In this document: positions 48,928 to 57,285 of the stretch, in pieces
Position numbering within the stretch: the stretch's first letter is position 1
Layout of the letters: each line of letters opens with the position of its first letter
From: CAZMXP01 sp964570285
GTDB lineage: Bacteria > Planctomycetota > PLA2
NCBI GenBank assembly: GCA_964570285.1
Contig: CAZMXP010000023.1
Span: 5,955 to 69,954, forward strand
Direction: 5' to 3'
DNA: 64,000 nucleotides
Made by a program: the position numbers and the translations under genes
Notes under the pieces: model-generated
Database searches by the model: none
Seen by the model: the letters and a program-made list of their open reading frames with translations, nothing else
Told to the model about the DNA's origin: nothing

Positions 48928-50438
48928 CAGCGCCTCCTGTGGCCGGGCAACACCTTCCGCACGGCCTCGCGCAGGTCCGACGGCATCCGGTTCAGGACGT
49001 CCTCGATCCTGCCGACCCCGCCCGGCGCCGGAGGCTCGTCCTCGAGCGAGGCCTCGAACATCGTCTGCCCCGCGACCGCCTGCCGGAACATCGCCTGCGC
49101 CTCCGCCTCATGCAGCAGCCCCGACTGCACCGAGGAAACGAGCAGCGACTGGAGCTGCTGGAGCGTACCGATCTCGCGCTGCGTGTCCCGCGTGGCGATC
49201 GACGCCATCACGACCGAGAACCCCTCCGGGGCGCCCGCGCGGATCCGCCCCGAGGCCTTCCCGAGCCACACCAGGTACGAGACGAGGTCGGTCACGAGCC
49301 CCTGGAGCCTCGCCTGCAGGCCCACGAGCATCCGGTGGATCGGCGAGCCCTGCTCGATCGCGCTCGCGCGGTTCGTCTCGCCCGACGACGCGAACCACAT
49401 CCGCGGGAACCCCTCCGACCCGAGCACGAACTCGAGCGTCATGTCGAAGAGCGCCTTCTGGTCGAGGATCTTGAGGTCGGGGGCGAAGACGTCGAGCTTG
49501 AACGCCCGCTCCTTGCTCGCGAGGAAGAACGACCCGGGCTCCGCCTCCGTCGCGAACGTCTTCGCGCTCTCCTCGAACTCCTCGTCGCGCTCGTCGTCGC
49601 CCGTCGCCTGGTACTCGCCCGTCAGCCAGAAGCGGTTCAGATAGTCGGCCTTGCGCGCGTTCGCGTCGACGACGTCGTCGACGAGTTCCGCCTTCTCGAC
49701 GATGCGCTTCAGCCGCGGCGTCCCGCGCCCCGCGAGGCGCGCCACCGACCAGTAGCAGATCGCCGTCATCATCCCCGTCGCGACCGCCTCGCCGTCGCGC
49801 ATCTCGACGTCCTGCGCCGGGAGCACGCCGGGGCGCGCCACGGGGAACCACTGCCGCAGGCCGGGCGAGATCTCGATCTCGATCTCGACGAGGTCGTCGG
49901 GGTCCGCGCGCGCGAACCGCAGCCTGCGGATCTGGTCGACCTCGAACCGGCCGAGGCGCACGAGGCCCGTCGGCACCGGGATCTCGCCGATCGTCCCGCG
50001 GCGCTGCGTCTCGACCGCGAGCAGGTACTCGCCCTCGTTCAGCGTGTCGCGCCAGCGGTCCTCGAGACCCTCGTCCCAGCGGTTGCGCCGGTCCCCGAGC
50101 ACGCCGCGCACGTAGGCCTCGACCTCGGCGTCCTCGAACCCCGTCAGCTCGACGCCGTCGCCGAGGGTGTGGTCGACGAGCTTGTCGAGGATCGACCCGT
50201 AGACCCCGTTGCGCTTGTTGTTCCGCCGGGCGAACGACAGCGCCCTGCGGCGCTCCCCGTCGGTCAGGCCGCGTTCCGAGGAGCCGGAGGCCGCGGGGTC
50301 GAAGTCCCCGGAGTCGCGCAGCCAGTCCTGGTGGCGCGAGTCCACCGAGGCCGCGTGGCGCGCCAGCGCCGCCTTGCGGGGGCGGCGGGGCGCCCGGGAA
50401 AGTCCGAAGTCGAGCTGTCGCGCGCGCCGGCGGGCCAT
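48927..50438 (-). CDS. Portal protein
   Basis: 503 residues with the lambda gpB-type pattern: SFARRNNKRNGVYGSILDKLVDHTLGDGVEL, a DTLNEGEYLLAVE region, and MWFASSGETNRASAIEQGSP. The dodecameric ring is the DNA gate and the terminase dock. ATG 50438 is chosen; a GTG 18 bases upstream is possible. Located between terminase and structural genes. Confidence 0.82.
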   Translation of the reverse strand: MARRRARQLDFGLSRAPRRPRKAALARHAASVDSRHQDWLRDSGDFDPAASGSSERGLTDGERRRALSFARRNNKRNGVYGSILDKLVDHTLGDGVELTGFEDAEVEAYVRGVLGDRRNRWDEGLEDRWRDTLNEGEYLLAVETQRRGTIGEIPVPTGLVRLGRFEVDQIRRLRFARADPDDLVEIEIEISPGLRQWFPVARPGVLPAQDVEMRDGEAVATGMMTAICYWSVARLAGRGTPRLKRIVEKAELVDDVVDANARKADYLNRFWLTGEYQATGDDERDEEFEESAKTFATEAEPGSFFLASKERAFKLDVFAPDLKILDQKALFDMTLEFVLGSEGFPRMWFASSGETNRASAIEQGSPIHRMLVGLQARLQGLVTDLVSYLVWLGKASGRIRAGAPEGFSVVMASIATRDTQREIGTLQQLQSLLVSSVQSGLLHEAEAQAMFRQAVAGQTMFEASLEDEPPAPGGVGRIEDVLNRMPSDLREAVRKVLPGHRRR

Positions 50439-50469
50439 GCACGCGAGGATGCGCACCCCCGCGCGCTAC

Positions 50470-52014
50470 TCAACGCCTCCGCGCGCGCTCCCACCAGCGC
50501 GGCCGCACGGATGCCGCGCCCGTCGGGGCGCGCCGGGGCTTCGGCATGGCCGAGGCGTGCCGCGCGGGCCCGGCAAGCAGCGCCAGCTCGACCGCGCCGG
50601 CGAGCGCGTCCACGAGGTCGTCGTGGGCCCCCGTCGGGAACATCAGCGCCTCGGCCGCGAGCTCCCGGTGCGAGCGCCCGTCGATGCGGACCTGCCCGAG
50701 GCGCAGCCGCGGCTCGACGCCCTCCTGGATGCGCACCTCCTTGCGCGTGCGCGGCTGGACCCGCCGCTGCGAAAGCTGCCAGTCGATCTTCCGCAGCTCG
50801 TCCTGCACGAGCTGCGGCATCGCACCGTCGCCGACCGCCTCGACCGCGAGCGAATGCACGCCCACCTCGCGGCAGCGCGCCGCGCACCACTCCGCCTGCC
50901 GCTGCGGCGCCGCCCGGAGGCGGCCGCTGAAGACCAGGTCCCAGCATCCGTCCGACGGGTGGCGCCCGAGGACGCACAGCGCCGCCCAGTCGGGATCGCC
51001 GCGCCGCGCCATCCGCGGGTCGCCGCTCGGGTCGAAGTACCCGACCTTGCGGCCGTACTCCTCCCACGGCAGCGGCGCCGGGCCCCGGAACAGTTCCGGC
51101 GAGAAGCAGTGCGCGGTGTCGGAGGCGAAGCGGTTGCCGAGGGCGCGCGACGCATTGATGGGCCCGAGCCCCCCCGCGCGCGCCGCGAGGTAGTCGGGAG
51201 CGTAGACGTTGGCGATGTCGCCCGTCGCCACGACATCGCCGCCGACGAGGATCTCCCAGCGCATCACGTCGTAGGGATCCTCCGCGCGCACCACGAGCCA
51301 CGCCCACCCGCTCGACGGGTCCGCGATCGTCTTCGCCGCGGCGTCCTCGACGTGGTAGGCGGTCTGGATCCACACGACGAGCGGCTTCCGGTCCCCGATC
51401 GCCATCGTGCGCGACATCCAGATCCCGCGCAAAGCCTCGTACACGCGCACCCGCTCGCCGGGGTTCAGGATCGAGTTCTTCTGGTCGACGATGTCGTCGA
51501 GGAAGAGCACGTTCACGCGCGCGCCCGTGCCCGTCGTCACGCCCGAGCACCCGAGCGTCGGGTCCTTGGAGATGCCCGGGCGCACGAGCGTGAACTCGCT
51601 CTCGCCCTCCTCGCCCTTCAGGAACCGCACGTGCGGGAACACGCGCCGGTACGCGGGCAGCCCCATGAAGGCGCGGATCGCGCCGGCCCGCTCGAGCGCG
51701 CCCGACTCCGCCGACGTCACCACGCGCACCAGCGCGTTCGGGTCGCGCCCGATCTCCCACGCCGCGCGCAGCTCGACCTGCGTCGTCTTCCCGTGCCCCG
51801 CCGGGCACATGATCCCGGCGTACCAGCCGCGCTCGTGCGCCCACGCGACGAACCGCCAGAGGAACCGGTGCAGCGCCCGCTGCTCGAGCGGCCGACCCTC
51901 GTTGTCGACGCCCACGTACTCGCAGAACGCGTCGAAGTCGTCCCGGGCGGCACCGATCGCGAGGCCGTGCGCGTCGCGGTACTCGTCCTCCGCCATCGCG
52001 CGCGAGTCTTGCAT
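50470..52014 (-). CDS. terL: Terminase large subunit
   Basis: 514 residues. N-terminal packaging ATPase with Walker A CPAGHGKTT (about 70-78) and Walker B VLFLDDIVD (about 169-177); C-terminal nuclease with DPSGDPRM, SLAVEAVGDG and GAHDDLVDALAG, providing the acidic metal-binding residues. It cuts and pumps phage DNA. Separated from its small-subunit gene by five genes, which is unusual. Confidence 0.92.
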   Translation of the reverse strand: MQDSRAMAEDEYRDAHGLAIGAARDDFDAFCEYVGVDNEGRPLEQRALHRFLWRFVAWAHERGWYAGIMCPAGHGKTTQVELRAAWEIGRDPNALVRVVTSAESGALERAGAIRAFMGLPAYRRVFPHVRFLKGEEGESEFTLVRPGISKDPTLGCSGVTTGTGARVNVLFLDDIVDQKNSILNPGERVRVYEALRGIWMSRTMAIGDRKPLVVWIQTAYHVEDAAAKTIADPSSGWAWLVVRAEDPYDVMRWEILVGGDVVATGDIANVYAPDYLAARAGGLGPINASRALGNRFASDTAHCFSPELFRGPAPLPWEEYGRKVGYFDPSGDPRMARRGDPDWAALCVLGRHPSDGCWDLVFSGRLRAAPQRQAEWCAARCREVGVHSLAVEAVGDGAMPQLVQDELRKIDWQLSQRRVQPRTRKEVRIQEGVEPRLRLGQVRIDGRSHRELAAEALMFPTGAHDDLVDALAGAVELALLAGPARHASAMPKPRRAPTGAASVRPRWWERARRR

Positions 52015-52113
52015 CGCGCGCGCGCTACCCTAGCCTCGGGAGAGCGCGGCCGCCGGGATCCCGTGACAAGGTCCCCCCGGCGGCCGGCGTGCGCGGGCAA
52101 AGGAAAGTGTCCC

Positions 52114-52629
52114 ATGCTCGCGCACGCACTCCTAGCCAAATCCGCCGCGCCCAAGCGCCGGCACCGGGCCGACTACGCCTCCCCGGTCCCCCCGCACCTC
52201 CGCCTCCTCCGCGATCCCCTCGGCGATCCCGACACCGAGCACGCGCGCTGGATCTCCGCGCTCGTCGCGCGCTTCGGCGACGACATCGAGCACTGGGGAC
52301 ACATCACCGTCGTCCGCCTCGGCCGCGACCTTGCCCGTATCGAGGTCAACGCGCGCGTGAAGGCCTTTCCCGCCTCCAAACTCGTCCTGCACGCCGCCCG
52401 CACGCGATGGGGCGTGCAGAAACACGAGCACTTCTGGACCGTCTACCGCGACGCCTCGAGGTGCGCCCGCTGGATCCGCGGCGGCACCCGCATCGCCTGC
52501 GTCCCCACCCTCGCCGAGGTCGAGATCGTCGCCGGCGAGACCGCCCCCGTCCTCCCCCCCCCGGGCTCCGGATGGACACTCGCCGAGTGGCGCGCCGCAA
52601 GAACCTCCGGACGACCCGGCCCCACCTGA
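52114..52629 (+). CDS. Unknown protein on opposite strand
   Basis: 171 residues (MLAHALLAKSAAPKRRHRADYA..EHARWISALVARFGDDIEHWGHITVVRLGRDLARIEVNARVK). AAAGGAAAG lies 8 bases before ATG 52114. It is the only plus-strand gene within the minus-strand late block, between the serine recombinase and terL. No family recognised. Its orientation suggests independent control or a late insertion. Confidence 0.55.
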   Translation: MLAHALLAKSAAPKRRHRADYASPVPPHLRLLRDPLGDPDTEHARWISALVARFGDDIEHWGHITVVRLGRDLARIEVNARVKAFPASKLVLHAARTRWGVQKHEHFWTVYRDASRCARWIRGGTRIACVPTLAEVEIVAGETAPVLPPPGSGWTLAEWRAARTSGRPGPT

Positions 52630-52674
52630 CCTTGCGCACCTTGCGCGCCGATGGCGCAAAATCCCCCCGCACCG

Positions 52675-53346
52675 CTACGACGCGCGCCGCCCAGCCGTCC
52701 CCAGCATCCTGAACACGCCCTCCCGACGCCACGCCCGCCCCGTCCGCGCGCTCGCCCCCAGCACCCTAGCCACGTACCCGTAGCTCCTCCCCTCGCCCAC
52801 AAGCCGCCGCGCCTCCCGCAGCTGCGCCTGCTCCGCCTCCACCTCGACAAGCCGCCCCCCCTCGAACGCGAAACCGAACGGCGGCACGCCGCTGATCCGC
52901 TCCCCGCGGCACCGTTTCACGTGAAGCGCCGCCCGAGTCCTCATCGCGATCTGCGCGCGCTCGAACTCCGAGACCGCGTCCAGCACCCGCCGCAACAGCA
53001 CGTCCGCCGCACCGTCCCCGTTGCCGTTCCCGTCCGCACACAACACCCTGGCCCCGCGCCTCTCCGCGTCGCGCTCCACCAGCAGGGCCACCAGCGGATC
53101 CCGCGCGATCCTGTCCCGCTTCGCCACCACCAGCGCACCCCCGCGCCTCAACGCCGCCAACGCCCCAAGAAGGCCCGGACGACGGTCCAAGGGCGCCGCC
53201 CCGGACACCCCGTCGTCCACATGCTCCCCCACGAGCTCGACCCCCTCGCGCGCACAGTACCCGCGCACCGCCTCCCGCTGCGCCTCGACCCCAAGCGCCT
53301 GGTCGTCCGTCGACACGCGCAGGTAGGCAACACCGCTGACGGTCAC
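52675..53346 (-). CDS. Small serine recombinase (resolvase/invertase family)
   Basis: 223 residues. The N-terminal catalytic domain has AYLRVSTDDQ (Arg 10, nucleophile Ser 12) and AKRDRIARD; then a DNA-binding region with FGFAFEGGRLVEVEAEQAQLREARRL and an HTH-like end. No large C-terminal domain, so it is in the size range of resolvases/invertases. The prophage already has a tyrosine integrase, so this may invert a segment or be a transposon remnant. GTG start overlaps the ribbon-helix-helix gene stop. Confidence 0.85.
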   Translation of the reverse strand: MTVSGVAYLRVSTDDQALGVEAQREAVRGYCAREGVELVGEHVDDGVSGAAPLDRRPGLLGALAALRRGGALVVAKRDRIARDPLVALLVERDAERRGARVLCADGNGNGDGAADVLLRRVLDAVSEFERAQIAMRTRAALHVKRCRGERISGVPPFGFAFEGGRLVEVEAEQAQLREARRLVGEGRSYGYVARVLGASARTGRAWRREGVFRMLGTAGRRAS

Positions 53347-53570
53347 TTGATCCCCCTCCTGTCGGCGTCCTGCTTCAGCAGCGCCCGGACGTAGGCGCTC
53401 ACCGGCTGCCCGATGGTCGCCCCCGTCTGGTCCGCGATCTCGTCGGCCCACGCCTGCGCGCACCGCTTGAGGAGCTTGTGCTGCGCCTCGCTGTCGAGCG
53501 TGACGATCACCTGCTTGTACCGGGAACCGCCCGACTTCCGCATCGCGGCAATATTACTGCAATCACCCAT
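53343..53570 (-). CDS. Ribbon-helix-helix-like regulator
   Basis: 75 residues; after an N-terminal extension, SRYKQVIVTLDSEAQHKLLKRCAQAWADE followed by ISAYVRALLKQD-like helices (VSAYVRALL) matches ribbon-helix-helix DNA-binding proteins. ATG 53570 overlaps the preceding stop (TGATG) and has GGGGGGCGG upstream. Probably regulates the adjacent recombinase. Confidence 0.6.
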   Translation of the reverse strand: MGDCSNIAAMRKSGGSRYKQVIVTLDSEAQHKLLKRCAQAWADEIADQTGATIGQPVSAYVRALLKQDADRRGIK

Positions 53571-53851
53571 CACCCGCCCCCCGTATCGATGGTCACCCGC
53601 GCGCTCCCATTCCCGCCGGACTCGACGCCGATCGTGATCCGGCTGTCCGCACGCAGGGCCCCAACACGCGCGCGACCGACGGCCAGCAGACCCTCCAGCC
53701 CGCGGGCGACGATCCGCGCCCTGGCCTCCGGGAAGTCGGCGGCCACGGACCCGCCGCGGGCAGCCTCGAGGAGAGCAAGGGCGTCTTCGATGGGGGGGCG
53801 GCCCAGGTCGCAGACCTGGACCAGGCGGGGAGGGCTCGGTGGGGCGGCCAT
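53570..53851 (-). CDS. Hypothetical protein
   Basis: 93 residues: a Pro-rich N-terminus, helices (EDALALLEAARGG), and a beta end (ITIGVESGGNGSARVTIDTGGG). No family recognised. It lies between the sigma-like gene and the ribbon-helix-helix gene. Confidence 0.5.
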   Translation of the reverse strand: MAAPPSPPRLVQVCDLGRPPIEDALALLEAARGGSVAADFPEARARIVARGLEGLLAVGRARVGALRADSRITIGVESGGNGSARVTIDTGGG

Positions 53852-53890
53852 GAGGTTCACACCATTAGAGACGCGGGAGGGTGTCAGGCC

Positions 53891-54379
53891 CTACCCCTGC
53901 CGGGCCTTCAGGGCCTCCCGAAACCTCCGGATCCGCTGCTTGACCGCGTTCTCGGTGAGCCCGAACAACCCGGCGACCTCCGCTTGGGACATCCCGCCGA
54001 CGTAGTGCATCATCACGATGTCCCGGATTTCGTCCCGCAGGGCCGGCTTGAACGCCTCAAGGGCGCTCTCGATCTCCTTCGAGGCCGCAAGCGCCCCCGC
54101 CTCACTCCCTTCCGTCGCCTGCTGGGCGGCGGGCTCCACCGTCAACCCGATGTGCTTGGCCGCCCCGCGCCCGCGGATGACGTCGAACGCGGCCATCCTG
54201 ACCGCGACCACGAGATAGGTCCTGCCCTCGGCCACGTCCAAGGGCGCCTCGCGGGAGAGCAGCTTGAGCGCAACCTGCTGCACCAGATCCTCGCCGCCTC
54301 CCTTGACCATGCGATCCGCGAAGCGGATCAGTTCGGCACCCATCGTTCCGAGCAGTTCAACCAGTTCCCTTGCGTTCAT
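53891..54379 (-). CDS. ECF-like sigma factor
   Basis: 162 residues. Region 2 is recognisable: GEDLVQQVALKLLS, then RTYLVVAVRMAAFDVIRGRG (regions 2.2-2.4). Region 4 is a clear HTH: LRDEIRDIVMMHYVGGMSQAEVAGLFGLTENAVKQRIRRFREAL. No other domain. Placed at the head of the packaging and structural genes, it may redirect RNA polymerase to late or own promoters. The start ATG 54379 is preceded closely by repeats. Confidence 0.78.
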   Translation of the reverse strand: MNARELVELLGTMGAELIRFADRMVKGGGEDLVQQVALKLLSREAPLDVAEGRTYLVVAVRMAAFDVIRGRGAAKHIGLTVEPAAQQATEGSEAGALAASKEIESALEAFKPALRDEIRDIVMMHYVGGMSQAEVAGLFGLTENAVKQRIRRFREALKARQG

Positions 54380-54416
54380 GCTATTAGTCTACGATTAAAG
54401 CACGATTACACAAGGG
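54380..54416 (-). promoter_or_regulatory. Candidate promoter and repeats before sigma gene
   Basis: ACGATTA occurs at 54391-54397 and 54402-54408 (11-bp spacing) on the plus strand. On the minus strand TTGTGT, 16 bases, TAGACT precedes the start by only a few bases. The motif may be an operator or promoter element of the sigma gene. Confidence 0.35.
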
Positions 54417-54500
54417 GATTCGGCGGGCGCCTCCGATTTTTTTTCGCGAAGGGAAGGGGGTTGTGTGGAGGTCCCGACCCCGCCCCAGAACCGACCCCCC

Positions 54501-55100
54501 CTACCCCTCGCGCGCCCCTGGCTGCCCGCCCTGTTGCGCGTCCCTTCGGTCGCCTAACGCGTTGGCAAGCTCCGGGAGCGCCGGGACAACATCGATCACC
54601 AGCGCCGGTCCCTCGAGGAACCCTGCGCGCTCCGAATTCGGGAGCTTCGCTATAAGCACGCGAATCGCCCGTTTGATGGCTTCTACGCCATCCGCGGTTG
54701 TCGGCTGCGGCAGCGGGGCGGTTGCGTGTATATGCAAGTGTCGGTGCTCCGAGCGCGTCATCGCGAGCTTCCCGCGGATGCGCGCATCGAGCTGCGCGGC
54801 CTTGATCCGCGCGTGCCCGTCGTTCGCGTCGGTCATCACCTCGCGAATCGCGTCCTCGCTGATGTCGTCCAGTGGTCGGGTCCAGCGCTCGACGACTTCG
54901 AGCACCTTGACGTTCTTGAGAAGTCGCGATCCGGTCTGTGCGAGGGTGACGTCGTTGCCGGTGTATCCGGCCTCCTGGGCGGCCCTGGTGGCGTTGCCTC
55001 CGTTCTTGACGTAGGCGACGGCGAACTTCCACTGCTTGAGGTTGGCGCGGTGTGCGGCGCCGGTCTTGCTGATCTTCTTCTTGCAGTGGGGGCACTTCAC
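54501..55100 (-). CDS. terS: Terminase small subunit with N-terminal zinc finger
   Basis: 199 residues. The core KNGGNATRAAQEAGYTGND..GSRLLKNVKVLEVVERW matches terminase_2 small subunits that recognise the packaging site. Preceded by CPHC-KKK at the N-terminus, a half zinc knuckle; the expected second Cys pair is not clear. Helical middle and Pro-rich C-terminus. GTG start at 55100 overlaps the preceding stop. Confidence 0.75.
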   Translation of the reverse strand: MKCPHCKKKISKTGAAHRANLKQWKFAVAYVKNGGNATRAAQEAGYTGNDVTLAQTGSRLLKNVKVLEVVERWTRPLDDISEDAIREVMTDANDGHARIKAAQLDARIRGKLAMTRSEHRHLHIHATAPLPQPTTADGVEAIKRAIRVLIAKLPNSERAGFLEGPALVIDVVPALPELANALGDRRDAQQGGQPGAREG

Positions 55101-55264
55101 TGTGGTCTCCGTTGTTGCCGTCGTTCGAGGTCGATGATGTCACGGGCTTCGAGGTAGCCGTTCCTGACGGCGGCCTTGATGAGCAGGTAGGCGATCACGA
55201 GGGAGATTCCGTAGCCGATGAGGCTGGCGATGACGACGAGGGCGAGTTGGTTCTTGGTGTCCAT
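55097..55264 (-). CDS. 55-residue membrane protein
   Basis: MDTKNQLALVVIASLIGYGISLVIAYLLIK then a charged tail. One membrane helix. It is the first gene after the repeat region and overlaps the terS start. Function unknown. Confidence 0.5.
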   Translation of the reverse strand: MDTKNQLALVVIASLIGYGISLVIAYLLIKAAVRNGYLEARDIIDLERRQQRRPQ

Positions 55265-55287
55265 CCTTGGATCGTATGGCGCGGTCG

Positions 55288-55454
55288 AATTGGCCACCAT
55301 CCCTATTGGCCAATGCGGGGGGCGCACGCTGTTCGAATTGGCCAAAGGGGGGAGGGGGTATCCCTTTAGGGATACCCCCCCCTTGGCCAATTCGATGTGC
55401 GGTGGGGGTGGCCAATGAGCTTTGGCCAGTAGTCGGCCAATTCGTGGCCAATTC
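55288..55454. repeat. Eight TTGGCCAA-type boxes, origin or operator candidate
   Basis: Palindromic core TTGGCCAA and its close variants occur at about 55288, 55305, 55336, 55383, 55409, 55421, 55434 and 55445, several in a longer form AATTGGCCA or TTGGCCAATTC. They fill the 201-bp gap between the helicase gene and the next gene, with a strong hairpin in the middle. Iterons near a replicative helicase suggest a replication origin; an operator cluster is the alternative. Confidence 0.65.
55354..55379. terminator. Perfect 12-bp hairpin within the repeat region
   Basis: GGGGGTATCCCT (55354-55365) pairs fully with AGGGATACCCCC (55368-55379). On both strands the flank is G- or C-rich rather than T-rich, so it may be a structural element of the origin or a factor-dependent terminator. 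Confidence 0.5.
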
Positions 55455-55465
55455 AACCATAGGTT

Positions 55466-56938
55466 TCATGTGGAACCGAGGTCCGTTCTGCTGAAGGCCG
55501 TGGCGTGGCCCTTCCGGTTGCGTACGGCGACCGAGATCTCCCCGTTGGAGGCGCGCTCCTCCAGTGCGACGATCAGGCGGCGGACCGTGCGTGGGGAGAC
55601 CCCTACCGCGGTGGCGATCTCCTCCCTCGTGATGAGGCCGGGCGCGGTGAGGATGGCTTCGACGGCCTCGTCGACGGTATCGGGTGCGCAGGTCCATCCG
55701 CGCTTCCCCTTCTCGGCGACGTGGACGGCGGTGAGGGTGTCGCCGTCGATCGCGACGATGCTGGCGGGGGAGGGTTTGGCGCCTCGGATTTTGACGACGG
55801 TGACCTCGCGGCGCCCGTTCTCGCGGTCCTCGCCCTCGAAGCCGATGTGGACGGCGGAGTCGGCCATGGAGATCCACTCGTGGGCGCCGTAGAGGCGGTC
55901 GGCGACGCTGGCCTCGTCGCCCTTGGAGCCCTCCTTGCGGGTGTGGGCGAGGACGATCCAGCTGGTGCCGAGCTCCTTGCTGATGCGCTTGAGGCCCTCC
56001 ATGACGGACGTGGCGCATTCGGAGTCCTTGAGGTCGCCGCCGGCGAGGGACATGAGGTTGTCGAGGATGGCGACCTGCGATCCCGTCGAGGCGATGGCTT
56101 CGCGGTACCAGGCGAGTCCTTGGCTCGTGCCGAGGTGGTGTCGTCCGGGCTGGGCGAAGACGTCGCAGTAGCGGAAGGTCGGCGGCGGGGAGCCGTCGGC
56201 GATCTGGGCCTCGACGGTGGCGCGGAGTTCGAGTTCGTCGTTCTCGCCCATGAAGAGCAGCACCTTGCGGGCGGCACCGCGCACCTTGTGGCCGAGGACG
56301 TCGCCCTCGCCGCGGGCGATCGCGAGGGCCATTTGCGTGGCGAGGAGGCTCTTGCCGGTGTAGCTCGTGCCGTAGAGGAGCATCGTCTTCGCCTCCTGCA
56401 GCCAGCCCTCGAGGATCCACTGGCGCGGGGCGAGGTCCTTGGCGAGCAGGTCGGCGACGCTCGGGCAGTCGGGGGATTTCGCGGCGCCGTCCGTGCCGCG
56501 CTCCCGGACCTCGTGCACGAGCTCCTCGAGCGCGTCGCCGGGATCCCCCTCGTAGGCGCGTTCGGCGATCTCGGCGGCGGCGTGGATGGCGTGCCGGCGT
56601 TTGGCGTAGCCGGAGACGATGCGCGCGTACTCGGGGAGGTGGGCGGCGCTCGGTACGTGCATGACGAGCCGCTCGAGGTAGTCGTCGCCGCCGACCCTGT
56701 CGAGCTCGCCGCGCTGGAGGAGGTCCTCGCGGACGATGGTGGCGTCCCAGGGGTCGCCCTTGTCGTCGAGCCTGCGGATGCTGGCCCAGATGCGTGCGTG
56801 TGCGGTGGAGTAGAGGTCGTGGGGGGAGACGTCGCGGGCGCCCTCGATGTCGGCGTCGAGCAGGGCGGCGCCGAGGAGGGACTTCTCGGCGTCCTCGGAG
56901 TGGGGGGGCGTCCTCGGCCGGGAGCCGTTGCCGTTCAT
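55466..56938 (-). CDS. Replicative helicase, DnaB/RepA type
   Basis: 490 residues. N-terminal DnaB-like domain (EDAEKSLLGAALLDADIE..HARIWASIRRLDDKG, about 14-115). Then a RecA-fold with Walker A GTSYTGKS (190-197) and Walker B VAILDNLMS, closer to RepA/AAA_25 than to DnaB proper. The C-terminal 60 residues form a winged-helix (LITREEIATAVGVSPRTVRRLIVALEER). It would open the origin; the TTGGCCAA repeats lie just after it. Confidence 0.82.
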   Translation of the reverse strand: MNGNGSRPRTPPHSEDAEKSLLGAALLDADIEGARDVSPHDLYSTAHARIWASIRRLDDKGDPWDATIVREDLLQRGELDRVGGDDYLERLVMHVPSAAHLPEYARIVSGYAKRRHAIHAAAEIAERAYEGDPGDALEELVHEVRERGTDGAAKSPDCPSVADLLAKDLAPRQWILEGWLQEAKTMLLYGTSYTGKSLLATQMALAIARGEGDVLGHKVRGAARKVLLFMGENDELELRATVEAQIADGSPPPTFRYCDVFAQPGRHHLGTSQGLAWYREAIASTGSQVAILDNLMSLAGGDLKDSECATSVMEGLKRISKELGTSWIVLAHTRKEGSKGDEASVADRLYGAHEWISMADSAVHIGFEGEDRENGRREVTVVKIRGAKPSPASIVAIDGDTLTAVHVAEKGKRGWTCAPDTVDEAVEAILTAPGLITREEIATAVGVSPRTVRRLIVALEERASNGEISVAVRNRKGHATAFSRTDLGST

Positions 56939-57285
56939 GCGCGTCGTACCCTCGCGAGGATGGCCGCGGCGGGGACGACCCAGTGCTCGACGCCATCGAC
57001 CCTGACCTGCACGTGCCCCGAGTTGATCGCGACGAGCACGATGTCGCCGCGGGAGAAGCTCGCGACCGTGCGGGGCGCCTTCCACTCCTCCCCGTCGTTG
57101 TCGGGCACGAGCGAGGTCGCGCGGGCGAGGACGGGGCTGCTGGCGACGGTGGAGGGGGGCACGACGACCTCGGCGATGGTGGCGGCCTCGGCGTGGCGTG
57201 GCGCGATGGCGACGTGCGGGATCCCTGCGGCGCCGTCGGGGAGCGGGCGCACGAGCAGGAGCCCGTCGAAGGTCTCGAGGATCAC
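56935..57285 (-). CDS. GroES-fold protein candidate
   Basis: 116 residues. Strand order recalls co-chaperonins: LETFDGLLLVRPLPDG at the start, a mobile-loop-like region, AEVVVP.., RGDIVLVAI, and VQVRVDGVEHWVVPAAAILARV at the end (compare the DGxEY---E-DILA end of GroES). Phage T4 gp31 has the same role in capsid folding. The identity is uncertain because sequence conservation is low. Confidence 0.45.
   Translation of the reverse strand: MILETFDGLLLVRPLPDGAAGIPHVAIAPRHAEAATIAEVVVPPSTVASSPVLARATSLVPDNDGEEWKAPRTVASFSRGDIVLVAINSGHVQVRVDGVEHWVVPAAAILARVRRA

Noticed and set aside
55288..55454. CRISPR array
   Set aside because: The repeats are short and palindromic with irregular 10-50 bp spacing and no conserved spacers; no cas genes are in the window.
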